A stretch of 42,289 nucleotides of DNA from Chlamydiae bacterium SM23_39 (GTDB taxonomy: Bacteria; Chlamydiota; Chlamydiia; Chlamydiales; SM23-39). Shown piece by piece: positions 7,711 to 16,790 of this stretch. Location of the stretch: positions 1 to 42,289 of the forward strand of contig LJUH01000004.1 of NCBI GenBank assembly GCA_001303765.1, given 5' to 3'. Numbering within the stretch: the stretch's first letter is position 1; the number at the start of each line of letters is the position of its first letter. Below the pieces are notes generated by a model. It saw only the letters and a program-made list of their open reading frames with translations, searched no databases and had not been told where the DNA came from. Position numbers and translations under genes: made by a program.

Positions 7711-8709
7711 ATGGAGAATATTTTTTTTAAAAAATTAGATAATTTTTTAAAAAATGGATATATAAACGAAAAAATTAAAAACATTTTAAAAAATTTTTAT
7801 TTCTCTTATACAAAGGTTACCAAAATAGAAGAAGAAAAAAAAAAAAATACCCTATTTTGTATTTTTCTTGATTTAATAAAAGAACAGATAAAAAATCCTT
7901 TTCACTTTCAAATGTATCATAAAAAAATAAGGAAACCATTTGATTATTATAATTTTGGAATTGAGTTTTTAAAACCTTTAGTAGATATAAAAAACTCCAA
8001 ACTTTTAGGAAAAGAAAATTTAAAAACAATAAAAAAAATTTTACAAAATAAAGAAAATGTAATTTTACTTGCTAACCATCAATGTGAATCAGATCCTCAA
8101 GCTATAAGTATTTTATTAGAAAAAGATTTTCCTACTATAGCTTCTCAAATAATCTATGTTGCAGGAGAAAGAGTAACAACAGATCCATTAGCTATTCCCT
8201 TTAGCATGGGATGCGATCTATTATGTATATATTCCAAAAGATATATAGATACTCCCCCTGAAGATAAATTAAAAAAACAGATACACAATAAAAAAACAAT
8301 GAACTTGATGAGTTCTCTTTTATCAGAAGGAGGCAAGATAATATATGTAGCTCCTAGTGGAGGCAGAGATAGACCAAACAACCAAGGAGTTATAGAAGTT
8401 GCTCCTTTTGACCCTCAAAGTTTAGAAATGTTTTATTTGATGTCAAAAAAAGCTATTAAAAAAACCCATTTTTTCCCTCTTGCACTCTTTACTTATAACA
8501 TCTTACCTCCTCCCGATAATATTCAAATAGAGATGGGAGAACAGCGCACAACAAAAGGAGGGAAGATACATGCATTTTTTGAAAAAGAAATAGATATAGA
8601 AAATTTTACTAAGAATAAAAACTTTGATAAGATTCAAAAAAGAAAAGAAAGAGCCAATTTTATACATAACATAGTAAAAAACTCATATAAAATATTAAAG
8701 GAACTATAA
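7711..8709 (+). CDS. plsB: Glycerol-3-phosphate acyltransferase, chloroplast type
   Basis: Acylates glycerol-3-phosphate at sn-1, the first step of phosphatidic acid synthesis. The acyltransferase motif is LANHQCESDPQA, an NHxxxxD block. Following blocks AGERVTTDPLAIPFSMGCDL and APSGGRDRPN match the soluble plant-plastid GPAT (ATS1) subfamily rather than the E. coli PlsB type. Length (332 aa) fits the chlamydial/plastid form plus an N-terminal helical domain. It sits between rng and the M16 protease, as in Chlamydia from memory. Likely donor is acyl-ACP. Confidence 0.93.
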   Translation: MENIFFKKLDNFLKNGYINEKIKNILKNFYFSYTKVTKIEEEKKKNTLFCIFLDLIKEQIKNPFHFQMYHKKIRKPFDYYNFGIEFLKPLVDIKNSKLLGKENLKTIKKILQNKENVILLANHQCESDPQAISILLEKDFPTIASQIIYVAGERVTTDPLAIPFSMGCDLLCIYSKRYIDTPPEDKLKKQIHNKKTMNLMSSLLSEGGKIIYVAPSGGRDRPNNQGVIEVAPFDPQSLEMFYLMSKKAIKKTHFFPLALFTYNILPPPDNIQIEMGEQRTTKGGKIHAFFEKEIDIENFTKNKNFDKIQKRKERANFIHNIVKNSYKILKEL

Positions 8710-11493
8710 ATGAATAAAATTTTTTTCATCTTTTTGTTAATCAATTTCTCTTTTTTAAAAAGTTATGAGATAATAGAAAATAATTCTAACTTAAAACTAT
8801 CTTTAACAGATCAAAAAAGAATAAAAGCAAAATTAGATAATGGCCTTTTAGTATATGTGATCTCTGATCCTACAATAAAAAAATCTGCTGCTTCCATGAT
8901 AGTAAATGCAGGATCCTGGAATGATCCAAAAAATGGTTTAGGAATGGCTCATCTAACAGAACATCTATTATTTCAAAAAACAAAAAACTCTAATTTTTTT
9001 AAATTTATAAGCGACAATGATGGAGAAACAAATGCAATAACTTCAAATACTCATACTATCTATATCTTTTCTATAAAAAATAACAATTTTCATGAAGCTT
9101 TAGATCTATTTTCTAATTTTTTCATAAATCCCCCTTTTTCTAATAAAAAAATTAAAACTGAGAGTTATGTGATAGATGAAGAATATGAAAAATCCAAAGC
9201 CTCAGATTCAACACGATTGATATATGTGATGAAAGAAATTGGAAATAAACAACATCCTAATCACATGTTTTCTTGTGGCAACAAAAAAACTCTTTCTAAA
9301 ATAAAAAAATCTATTATTTCAAATTGGTATAAAAAACATTATTTTGCACAAAATATGATGCTCTGTATCTACACCCATCAACCTTTCGAAGAAATAATAA
9401 AAAAACTATCTTTAAAATTTGAAAATATTCTCTCAAAACCTAGCGATATAAAATTATTAAATATGCCTATTTTCTCTGAAGAACAAAAAGCTAGCATCAC
9501 ATATGTTGATTCTATAAAAAATGATAAAAATCTAATCCTTTTCTGGGAATTACCTAATTACTTTGCAAATGATTCTACTCAATCTTCTGAACTTTTAGCA
9601 TATGCTTTAATGAGAGCTAATAAGAATTCTCTTTTTGAAAGGTTAAAAAAAAAATCTTTAATAAAAGATTTAAATATATCTACATTTCAATTAAGCAACT
9701 ATAATAAAATTTTTTATATTGAAATAGAATTAACAGATCTTGGATTCAACCAAAAAGAAAAAATAATAAAAAAATGCTTTAAGCATATAAATGCTTTAAA
9801 AAAACATAAAATTCCAAAATATATATTTGAAGAGATGCAAAAAATAAAATCCATTAACTTTGAATATCAATTAAAAAGAGACTCTTTTAATTATTTATTA
9901 AATATATCTGAACACTTAACTCATGCAGATTTTTTTTCTTATCCAAAAGAATATATATTAGCCAAAGAATTTGATGAAAAAAAAGTAGATGAGATTTTAA
10001 ATAATTTAAATTGCTTTTCAGCATCTTATTTTATAATGCATAAAAATTCCTCTTTTGAAAAAAAAGAAAAATGGTTAAATACAAAATATACTAATAAAAA
10101 ACTAGATGAATCTCTTTTAACTAGCTGGAACAACTCTGAAAGCAAGAAAGAGATAGCTTTCCCTTTAAATCCCTTCCTTCCTATCATAAATATAAAAAAA
10201 TCACAAAAGAGTATAAATCCTGTAAAAATAGCAGATAACAAATATGGAAAGATCTTTAATATCAAAAGTCCTTTCATAACTCCTAAAATAGATCTTATCC
10301 TTAATCTAAAAACACTTAATACAGATAAAGTTGCATTAGAAATATTTTCTTCAGCTATAAAAAATAAATTAAGCTTTTTAATAAAACAAGCAGAAGAAGC
10401 TGGTCTCTATTTTGACCTATTTTTTAAAGATAAAAAATGGACATTTCATATTTTTGGATATAGTGATAAATCTAAAAATTTTCTTGCTGAGATTTTAAAA
10501 AAAATAAGATCTATGCATATTTCAGAAAATGAATTCAACTTATACAAAAGTTTTTCCAAAAAAAAGATAGAAAATATAAAATTACAGCTTCCTCTAATTT
10601 TAGCTAAATACCATCTAGATTGTCTCTTTCAAAAAGATGCTTTTTTATTAGAAGAAGAAGAAAAAAAAATAAAAAATATCGATTATCTATATTTTACAAA
10701 TTACATAAAATCTATCTTTAAACAGGGATATATAGAAGCTATTTTTACTGGTAATATTTCAAATAAAGAAGCTAAAAACATATCTGATATTATTTTAAAA
10801 ATACTATCTTTTAAATCTTACGAACAAATAAAAAAAGAAAATTTTATTAAATTAGATAATACTTATAAAATAAAGATACCTTCTAATAGTTATGGAAGCG
10901 GAGTAATTTTAGCTATCAACGTAAATCCTTTTTCTTTTAAAAGGTTAGCTGTTTTAGAAATTTTATCTACAAGTATGAAAGAACCATTTTTTAATCAAAT
11001 GAGAACAAAACAAAAAGTTGCTTATCAGGTTGGAATAAGAGAAAAAGAAATCGATAAAAACCTATTTCAAACATTTCTTGTACAGTCTTCCAAATTATCT
11101 TGTAATGAACTATTATATCGATTTGAATTTTTCATCGATAAATTTTTACAAAAAATAGATAAAAATATATCTCAAGATAGATTTGAAAAAATAAAAAAAG
11201 CAAAAATAAAAAATTTAACAAAACCATTTGATAATATATATGAATTGTCTTCGAGATACAACCTCTTGGCTTTTCATCATAAAGATTTCGAATTTATAGA
11301 TAAAAGAGTAGATGCACTTAAAAATATCTCTTACAAAGAATTTATAGATATTTCAAAAGAGTTTTTATCACGAAAAAATAAAAAGAGAATAGCGATACAA
11401 GTTCAAGGGAAATTAGATTCTAAAAAAATTTTAAATTATAAAAAGATAAATCCACAAGATTTATTAAAGCCATCCTTACTTATTAAAAATTAA
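8710..11493 (+). CDS. Exported M16 (insulinase/pitrilysin) metalloprotease
   Basis: A 927-residue zinc protease with an N-terminal signal peptide (hydrophobic residues 4-16, likely cut after FLKS). The inverted zinc motif HLTEH is at residues 81-85, with the downstream glutamate-rich helix ESYVIDEEYEKS supplying the third ligand. The typical M16 two-half architecture follows; the C-terminal half has NQMRTKQKVAYQVG, the conserved R/Y substrate-binding region. It is probably periplasmic and degrades small peptides. It corresponds in position to the chlamydial ptr gene downstream of plsB. It starts immediately after the plsB stop, so it is likely co-transcribed. Confidence 0.92.
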   Translation: MNKIFFIFLLINFSFLKSYEIIENNSNLKLSLTDQKRIKAKLDNGLLVYVISDPTIKKSAASMIVNAGSWNDPKNGLGMAHLTEHLLFQKTKNSNFFKFISDNDGETNAITSNTHTIYIFSIKNNNFHEALDLFSNFFINPPFSNKKIKTESYVIDEEYEKSKASDSTRLIYVMKEIGNKQHPNHMFSCGNKKTLSKIKKSIISNWYKKHYFAQNMMLCIYTHQPFEEIIKKLSLKFENILSKPSDIKLLNMPIFSEEQKASITYVDSIKNDKNLILFWELPNYFANDSTQSSELLAYALMRANKNSLFERLKKKSLIKDLNISTFQLSNYNKIFYIEIELTDLGFNQKEKIIKKCFKHINALKKHKIPKYIFEEMQKIKSINFEYQLKRDSFNYLLNISEHLTHADFFSYPKEYILAKEFDEKKVDEILNNLNCFSASYFIMHKNSSFEKKEKWLNTKYTNKKLDESLLTSWNNSESKKEIAFPLNPFLPIINIKKSQKSINPVKIADNKYGKIFNIKSPFITPKIDLILNLKTLNTDKVALEIFSSAIKNKLSFLIKQAEEAGLYFDLFFKDKKWTFHIFGYSDKSKNFLAEILKKIRSMHISENEFNLYKSFSKKKIENIKLQLPLILAKYHLDCLFQKDAFLLEEEEKKIKNIDYLYFTNYIKSIFKQGYIEAIFTGNISNKEAKNISDIILKILSFKSYEQIKKENFIKLDNTYKIKIPSNSYGSGVILAINVNPFSFKRLAVLEILSTSMKEPFFNQMRTKQKVAYQVGIREKEIDKNLFQTFLVQSSKLSCNELLYRFEFFIDKFLQKIDKNISQDRFEKIKKAKIKNLTKPFDNIYELSSRYNLLAFHHKDFEFIDKRVDALKNISYKEFIDISKEFLSRKNKKRIAIQVQGKLDSKKILNYKKINPQDLLKPSLLIKN

Positions 11494-11518
11494 AGGCTTA
11501 TAAAAAATGATATAATAG

Positions 11519-11548
11519 TTGCAAATTTTATGATAAATATTGCATAAT
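11519..11548 (+). promoter_or_regulatory. Candidate promoter of the AAA/DUF4143 gene
   Basis: TTGCAA (11519-11524), an 18-base spacer and CATAAT (11543-11548), 14 bases before the ATG. A separate perfect TATAAT at 11511-11516 lacks a good -35. Confidence 0.45.
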
Positions 11549-11561
11549 AAGTTACAAAAGA

Positions 11562-12713
11562 ATGTATAAAAGATTTTTTAAAGCTCCCAAGCAAAGTTTT
11601 TTCCTTTTTGGCCCTCGAGGAACAGGTAAATCCACCTTTCTTAAGGAATATTATCCAAAAGCTTTTTTTATCGATTTGATAGATCCAGAAACTTTTAGGT
11701 TTTTTTTGGCAGCTCCTGAAAAATTGTCTCTAATTTTAAATGAGAAATCTGAAAAAACTATTGTTATTGATGAAGTTCAGAAAGCACCTGATTTATTAAA
11801 TGTTGTGCATAACTTAATAGAAGAAAAAAAAGGATATCAATTTATTATGACAGGCTCGAGTTCTAGAAAACTTAAAAAAAAAGGAGTTAATCTCCTAGGA
11901 GGAAGAGCCCTATTAAAATATATGCCACCATTTTTTGCTAAAGAAATAGAAAAAAATTTTGATATTAAAAAAAATGTAAGACTAGGAATGCTCCCCTTAG
12001 TTTTAGATTCCGCATCACCCGAAGAAACTTTAAAAGCTTACATTGCAATCTATCTGAAAGAGGAGGTGCAGTCAGAAGGAATAGTTAGAAATTTAGGCGA
12101 TTTTGCTAGATTTTTAGAAATCATAAGCTTTTCTCATAGTTCAATAATTAATGCTTCAAATATAGCAAGAGAAGCCCATATAGCTCGTAAAACAGTGGAT
12201 AGCTATTTGATTGTTTTAGAAGATCTCTTGTTAGCTTTTCACTTACAAGTTTTTAATAGAAAAGCAAAAAGAAATTTAATTAAGCACTCTAAATTTTATT
12301 TTTTTGATTCAGGAGTATATAATTCTATTAGACCCAAAAATTTTTATGATAAAGAAAGTGAGATAGAAGGCGTTGCATTAGAAGGTCTGGTAGCTCAACA
12401 TCTAAAAGCATGGGTTGATGCTCAATCTTCATCATATAAATTAAATTTTTGGAGAACAAGTTCAAAAATTGAAGTAGATTTTATCTTATCAGGGATCGAT
12501 TGCTTTTTAGCTATTGAAGTGAAAAATAGATCTGTTATTCATCCAAAAGATTTAACAGGCCTAGAGATTTTTAAAATAGATTACCCTGAATCCCATCCTA
12601 TTTTATTGTATCGAGGGAAAAGGATTTATAAAGAAAAGGGTATTCTCTGTTATCCTATTGATGAATTCCTTTTAAAAATAGATCCTAACAACTCTTTTTG
12701 GAAATTTTTTTAA
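11562..12713 (+). CDS. AAA ATPase with DUF4143 domain
   Basis: A 383-residue member of the widespread, mostly uncharacterised ATPase family with an N-terminal AAA_14 domain and a C-terminal DUF4143 domain. Walker A is GPRGTGKS (17-24), Walker B is IVIDEVQ (about 67-73), and a sensor-like block is FIMTGSSSRKL. A helical winged-helix-like middle follows. The C-terminal part has KIEVDFIL...AIEVKN, which resembles a PD-(D/E)XK nuclease core. The family is patchily distributed and often linked to mobile or defence regions, but its role is unknown. It has its own promoter and no operon partner, and it interrupts otherwise core genes, so it was probably acquired horizontally. Confidence 0.88.
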   Translation: MYKRFFKAPKQSFFLFGPRGTGKSTFLKEYYPKAFFIDLIDPETFRFFLAAPEKLSLILNEKSEKTIVIDEVQKAPDLLNVVHNLIEEKKGYQFIMTGSSSRKLKKKGVNLLGGRALLKYMPPFFAKEIEKNFDIKKNVRLGMLPLVLDSASPEETLKAYIAIYLKEEVQSEGIVRNLGDFARFLEIISFSHSSIINASNIAREAHIARKTVDSYLIVLEDLLLAFHLQVFNRKAKRNLIKHSKFYFFDSGVYNSIRPKNFYDKESEIEGVALEGLVAQHLKAWVDAQSSSYKLNFWRTSSKIEVDFILSGIDCFLAIEVKNRSVIHPKDLTGLEIFKIDYPESHPILLYRGKRIYKEKGILCYPIDEFLLKIDPNNSFWKFF

Positions 12714-12717
12714 ATTT

Positions 12718-13206
12718 TTAAAGACTACGCTGCATCATTATCTTATCAAAATATCTATCTTTATCTTTAATAAATTTCTTATGTATGCCATATCTCTCAA
12801 ATCCCATCCTTTTATACAAAGAAATAGCGGGATTTCCTTCATATACCTCTAAATGCAAAATCTCTATTTTAAATTCATCTTTCGCAACATCTATAAGCTT
12901 TTTAATTAAAGCTGTTCCAATACCTTTCCCTCTATGCTCTTTTGCTACAATAATAGCGAAAAGAGCTTGATGAGCAAATTTTTTAATATTTGATACATAT
13001 AATAAACAGCAACCACAAGGCTCATTATTATGTTCTGCTGTATAAACAGCCTCTTTATTGATATAACTCATCCAAATAGTAGAAGCATGTTCTACCTCCC
13101 TTCTATCACTCATAGGATACCATTTAAGAGTATCCTCATCTAAAAGCCATTTTATTAAATATTCCTTATCTTCTAATTTAGTTAACCTAATATTTACATC
13201 CAACAT
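12718..13206 (-). CDS. GNAT family N-acetyltransferase (copy A)
   Basis: A 162-residue acetyltransferase using acetyl-CoA. The acetyl-CoA pyrophosphate loop is EHRGKGIGTALI (about 89-100), followed by the EVYEGNPAISLYKRMGFERYG motif B region. Substrate is unknown. The next gene upstream (13216-13707) is a clear paralog: both have an IR..., YL-KWL, WYP block at the N-terminus. Nine bases separate the two, and both lie downstream of prfB on the same strand, so they are probably co-transcribed. A yhhY-like acetyltransferase beside prfB also occurs in Chlamydia, from memory. Confidence 0.88.
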   Translation of the reverse strand: MLDVNIRLTKLEDKEYLIKWLLDEDTLKWYPMSDRREVEHASTIWMSYINKEAVYTAEHNNEPCGCCLLYVSNIKKFAHQALFAIIVAKEHRGKGIGTALIKKLIDVAKDEFKIEILHLEVYEGNPAISLYKRMGFERYGIHKKFIKDKDRYFDKIMMQRSL

Positions 13207-13215
13207 AAAATCTCT

Positions 13216-13707
13216 CTATAAAAATTTTTGATATAAAACCCTTCCAACATATTCACCATTCTGTTTCACATATTTATCTTGATAAACAATAGGAACAAAT
13301 TCAAGTTTTTCTATTAATCTGATAATAGGAGCTTTCTCAAAAATCTCTGCATATATGCTTTCAAGATGAAAATAGTTTTTTGCAAGATTGATAATATTTT
13401 TTAAAAGAGAACTCCCTATACCTCTTCTTCTAAACTCTTGCCCTACTATCATATAAAACATACATTGATGAGCTACCTTTTTATAAGGCATTAAAAATAA
13501 CGTTCCAATACCACATACCTCATTTTTCAAAACAGACGTTAAACTAGCTCTAAATTTAGAAAATCCTATCCAATTTGCAGCCATATCCTCCATCTCTTTT
13601 ATATCAGTAACAGGATACCATCTCATGTCTTCTTCATTTTTCAACCATTTTCTTAAATATTGGCCATCTGATAAAAAACTATATCTAATATCTAATTCTT
13701 CCATCAT
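13216..13707 (-). CDS. GNAT family N-acetyltransferase (copy B)
   Basis: A 163-residue paralog of the neighbouring acetyltransferase. The acetyl-CoA loop is FRRRGIGSSLL (about 91-101). The C-terminal motif is degenerate compared with copy A: EIFEKAPIIRLIEKLEFVPI lacks the canonical N-x-A-x-x-x-Y and GF sequence, so the substrate or activity may have shifted. Its start overlaps the prfB stop by 4 bases, implying translational coupling to release factor 2. Substrate unknown. Confidence 0.85.
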   Translation of the reverse strand: MMEELDIRYSFLSDGQYLRKWLKNEEDMRWYPVTDIKEMEDMAANWIGFSKFRASLTSVLKNEVCGIGTLFLMPYKKVAHQCMFYMIVGQEFRRRGIGSSLLKNIINLAKNYFHLESIYAEIFEKAPIIRLIEKLEFVPIVYQDKYVKQNGEYVGRVLYQKFL

Positions 13708-14787
13708 CCATACTTTTTTAAATAAGAATATACAAATTCATCTATATATCCATCCATAATTTTTTGTATATTACTGCTTTCACAACCTGTCCTAATATCT
13801 TTCACTAAAGTATATGGTTGAAATATATAATTTCTAATTTGAGAACCCCATGCGATCTCCTTCTTTTCCCCTCCTATTTTTTTTATCTCTTCCTCTCTTT
13901 CTAAAACAGTTTTTTCATAAAGCTTAGATTTTAACATATTCATACATGTTTTTTTATTTTGAATTTGACTTCTCTCTTTCTGGCATGAAACCACTATTTT
14001 AGTAGGAATATGTGTTATCCTAACCGCTGAATCTGTAACATTAACATGTTGCCCCCCTGCTCCTGAAGCTCTATAAGTATCAACTCTTATATCTTCTGGT
14101 AATATCTCTATCTCTATTTCTTCATCAATTATTGGTATTACATCAACAGATGCAAAACTGGTATGTCTTCTTCCTGAACTATCAAAAGGAGAGATTCTAA
14201 CCAACCTATGAACTCCTTTCTCAGATTTTGCTAAACCATAAGCAAAAAAACCTTCAAATTTAAAGGTTATACTCTTAATCCCTGCTACCTCTCCATCTAT
14301 TTTATCGATCACTTCCATATTCCAATCTCTTCTCGTAGCCCATTTTTGATACATCCTCGAAAGCATCGATACCCAATCACAAGATTCTGTCCCCCCAGCT
14401 CCTGCATTTATAGAAAAATAACAATTTTTTTTATCTAACTCTCCAGATAACATCTTTCTTATTTCGAGATCTGAAAGTTTGGTATCTATTTCTTCTAATT
14501 CTAAGGAAAGCTCTTTTAAAAAATTATAATCTTTTTCCTCTTCAGCTATTACAAAAAGTTCCTTTAATTGATTAAATCTTTCCTCTATCTCAACAAATGG
14601 CTCTACCCATGATTTTATTTCAGAATTCTCTTTAGATATTTTTTTAGCCCTTTTTTGGTCTTTCCAAAAAAGAGAGTTTTCCATAATTTTTTTTATCTCT
14701 TCTAATCTCTCTTTTTTTTTAGGAAGGTCAAAGATACCTCCACATATCCATTATCCTTCTCTCAATATCTAAAATTTTTTCTTTCAT
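13704..14787 (-). CDS. prfB: Peptide chain release factor 2, programmed +1 frameshift
   Basis: RF2 reads UAA and UGA and triggers peptide release. The gene is in two frames. A 19-codon zero frame starts at the ATG at 14787 (Shine-Dalgarno AGAGGTG) and reaches CTT-TGA at 14733-14728. Reading then slips +1 and continues from GAC (14729) as DLPKKKERLEEI to the stop at 13704. Total is about 360 aa, the RF2 norm. The tripeptide anticodon SPF (in RISPFDSSGRRH) marks RF2 rather than RF1, and the catalytic GGQ is in GAGGQHVNVTDSAV. A GNAT gene overlaps its stop. A shorter frame starting at the internal ATG at 14684 would lack the N-terminal helices. Confidence 0.93.
14727..14742 (-). promoter_or_regulatory. 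RF2 autoregulatory +1 frameshift site
   Basis: On the minus strand the sequence is TGG AGG TAT CTT TGA C. It has the internal Shine-Dalgarno-like GGAGG, the slippery CTT codon, the in-frame TGA read by RF2 itself, and the following C that weakens termination. This is the canonical bacterial prfB feedback site. Confidence 0.93.
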
Positions 14788-14913
14788 AAAATCACCTCTT
14801 TATATTTATAATCCTTCATTTTTTAAAAAAAGTAAAAAAAAATAATCTTTTTCCTTTATCAAAATTCCCCTAATGCGTTACCTTGTATTTGTACTCTAAT
14901 TAAGGAGAGAAAA

Positions 14914-15168
14914 ATGGCAAAACAAAAAACTAGTAAATTTATGCAACCTATGAAGTTAAGTGCTGCACTTGAAGCTGTAATAGGAAAGGGGCCTATGCCT
15001 AGAACCCAAGTTATAAAAAAACTATGGGCATATATTAAAAAACATCGTTTACAAGATCCAAAAAACAAAAGAGAGATAGTTCCTGATCCAAAACTTGGAG
15101 AAGTGATAGGCAAAAAAAAGATTAATATGTTTGAAATGACTAAAAAGGTAAACAAACATTTATCTTAA
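14914..15168 (+). CDS. SWIB/MDM2-domain protein
   Basis: An 84-residue protein consisting of a single SWIB domain: FMQPMKLSAALEAVIGKGPM, then KKLWAYIKKHRLQDP and KREIVPDPKLGEVIG. SWIB domains are otherwise typical of eukaryotic chromatin-remodelling complexes; among bacteria they are a well-known chlamydial feature, either alone or fused to topoisomerase I. It is probably a DNA- or nucleoid-associated protein. Shine-Dalgarno TAAGGAGAG precedes the ATG. It diverges from prfB and is closed by a strong terminator. Confidence 0.95.
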   Translation: MAKQKTSKFMQPMKLSAALEAVIGKGPMPRTQVIKKLWAYIKKHRLQDPKNKREIVPDPKLGEVIGKKKINMFEMTKKVNKHLS

Positions 15169-15175
15169 AAAATAA

Positions 15176-15217
15176 CAAACCCATCAATTTTTTTTGAATT
15201 GTTGGGTTTGCCTTTTT
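15176..15217 (+). terminator. Rho-independent terminator of SWIB gene
   Basis: A long stem (CAAACCCATCAATT at 15176-15189 with AATTGTTGGGTTTG at 15197-15210, one mismatch) is followed by CCTTTTT. It lies 8 bases after the SWIB stop and ends just before the truA ATG. Confidence 0.85.
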
Positions 15218-15223
15218 ATAAAG

Positions 15224-15955
15224 ATGAAATACAAATTAAAAATAGCTTATGATGGTTCATCTTATCATGGCTGGCAAATACAAAAACAAAAGCCCTCAAT
15301 TCAGGGAGAAATTCAAAAAGCTTTATATCTATTATTAAAAGAAAACATTTCTGTCATTGGTGCTGGAAGAACAGATGCAAAAGCTCATGCACTTTGCCAA
15401 GTTGCTCATTTTTTTTTAAAAAAAAACCTTGATCTAACTAAAACCCTATCTTCTTTAAATGGCATCTTACCAAAAGATATAAGAATTTTAAATATAGAAA
15501 AAGCTTTATCCTCCTTTCATGCAAGATTTTCTTCCCTCTCAAAAACTTATAATTATTATATCTCTACATCTATTTTTTCCTATCTATTTAAAAAAAAATA
15601 TACCCATTTTATAAAACAAAATCTTAATCTTTCTCTTATGAGAAAAGGAGCTAAATTATTGTTAGGAACACATGATTTCTCCTCTTTTGCAAATAAAAAC
15701 AGCAATAATATTAATCCCTTAAAAACTTTAACAAAGTTAAATATAACAAAAAAAAATTCTATAATATGTTTTGAATTAACCGCGGATGGTTTTTTATATA
15801 AAATGGTTAGAAATATTGTAGGAACATTAGTCGATTTAGGAAGAAAAAAAATAACTATTAAAGATCTTGATTATATACTAAAAGCTAAAGATAGAAAAAA
15901 GGCATCTAATCCTCTTCCCGCTCACGCTCTTTTTTTAATCAATGTAGAATATTAA
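15224..15955 (+). CDS. truA: tRNA pseudouridine(38-40) synthase
   Basis: Isomerises uridines 38-40 in the tRNA anticodon arm. The start is KYKLKIAYDGSSYHGWQIQ, the TruA N-terminus, and the catalytic aspartate lies in GAGRTDAKAHA. Conserved blocks FHARFSSLSKTYNYYI and DGFLYKMVRNIVGTLVDLG follow. I use the ATG at 15224 because a TTG 30 bases upstream lies inside the preceding terminator. Length from here is 243 aa, typical. Its start abuts the SWIB terminator, so its promoter is unclear. Confidence 0.93.
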   Translation: MKYKLKIAYDGSSYHGWQIQKQKPSIQGEIQKALYLLLKENISVIGAGRTDAKAHALCQVAHFFLKKNLDLTKTLSSLNGILPKDIRILNIEKALSSFHARFSSLSKTYNYYISTSIFSYLFKKKYTHFIKQNLNLSLMRKGAKLLLGTHDFSSFANKNSNNINPLKTLTKLNITKKNSIICFELTADGFLYKMVRNIVGTLVDLGRKKITIKDLDYILKAKDRKKASNPLPAHALFLINVEY

Positions 15956-15981
15956 CTTTATAAAGATCTCATTCCAGCCTT

Positions 15982-16674
15982 TTATGTAATAATATTAAAA
16001 AAGCTATCTTTTATATCTTCTAAAGATTCAAAATGGAAAACTTCTCTTGGTAAAATAACATTCAATGGAGGATAATTAGAAGGAGATATCAACACACACA
16101 AAGCAGAAGTATTTATTAAAGCCTTTAAGCCTTTTATAGTATCTTCAAATCCAATAATCTTATCACCTTTTTTGCTATATAATTTTATCGCTGTAAAATA
16201 ACCTTCAGGATTAGGTTTTGGTTTAATATAATCTTCTCTAGTTATCCAATGTGAAATAACTTTTAATATAGGAATATTGCCTTTAATTAAATCTGTTTGT
16301 TCTTTCAAAGAATTAGTAACAACACAACTATTTTTATTTTTTTCATTTAAAATCTTTAATAGATCATAAGCTCCTTTCATCAATTCTATTTTAGAACTCT
16401 TCAACAATTCAAAATAGAGATTATTTTTTTCTTTATATAAGACTTCCCATCTAGGTTCTTTTTGATAAAGATTAGGAAATTTAGAATATATATATAATTT
16501 TAATCCATCTTCTGTTGCATGAGCAATATTACAAAAATCTTGGAAAGAACAATCCAATATACATCCTCTTCTATAACACATATTTTTATAAGCTTGAAAA
16601 TGTATATGCTCCGTATTAACTAAAAGACCATCTAAATCAAATAAAAAAAAATCAAATCTATCTATCCATTCCAT
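15982..16674 (-). CDS. HAD-superfamily phosphatase (beta-phosphoglucomutase/phosphoglycolate type)
   Basis: A 230-residue haloacid dehalogenase-like hydrolase. Motif I is FDLDGLLVNTE, with the nucleophile and acid aspartates and the DGxLxxTE form of the PGM/phosphatase subgroup. A helical cap domain follows. Motif II is VVTNS, motif III is KPKPNPEGY, and motif IV is GFEDT. Substrate cannot be told; sugar phosphates, phosphoglycolate or nucleotides are possible. A HAD gene near truA also exists in Chlamydia, from memory. It converges with truA, leaving 26 bases between them. Confidence 0.88.
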   Translation of the reverse strand: MEWIDRFDFFLFDLDGLLVNTEHIHFQAYKNMCYRRGCILDCSFQDFCNIAHATEDGLKLYIYSKFPNLYQKEPRWEVLYKEKNNLYFELLKSSKIELMKGAYDLLKILNEKNKNSCVVTNSLKEQTDLIKGNIPILKVISHWITREDYIKPKPNPEGYFTAIKLYSKKGDKIIGFEDTIKGLKALINTSALCVLISPSNYPPLNVILPREVFHFESLEDIKDSFFNIIT

Positions 16675-16753
16675 ATATTAAAAAATAACAAAAAAAATAT
16701 TTTTATAAACACAAAAAATTTTCATCAAAATTTACTTTTAATATATAATTTGT

Positions 16754-16782
16754 TTGACGATTTTTACATAAAATTTTATAAA
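16754..16782 (+). promoter_or_regulatory. Promoter of the first sulfatase-fold gene
   Basis: TTGACG (16754-16759), a 17-base spacer and TATAAA (16777-16782). The ATG at 16791 follows the -10 by only 8 bases, so the message would be essentially leaderless, and no Shine-Dalgarno is present. Confidence 0.6.
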
Positions 16783-16790
16783 ACCAAATT

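Noticed and set aside
14859-15155. Minus-strand frame of 98 codons
   Set aside because: It is antisense to the clearly recognisable SWIB gene.
15194-15223. TTG start for truA adding 10 residues
   Set aside because: It lies inside the stem and U-tract of the SWIB terminator, and the ATG at 15224 gives the canonical TruA start.
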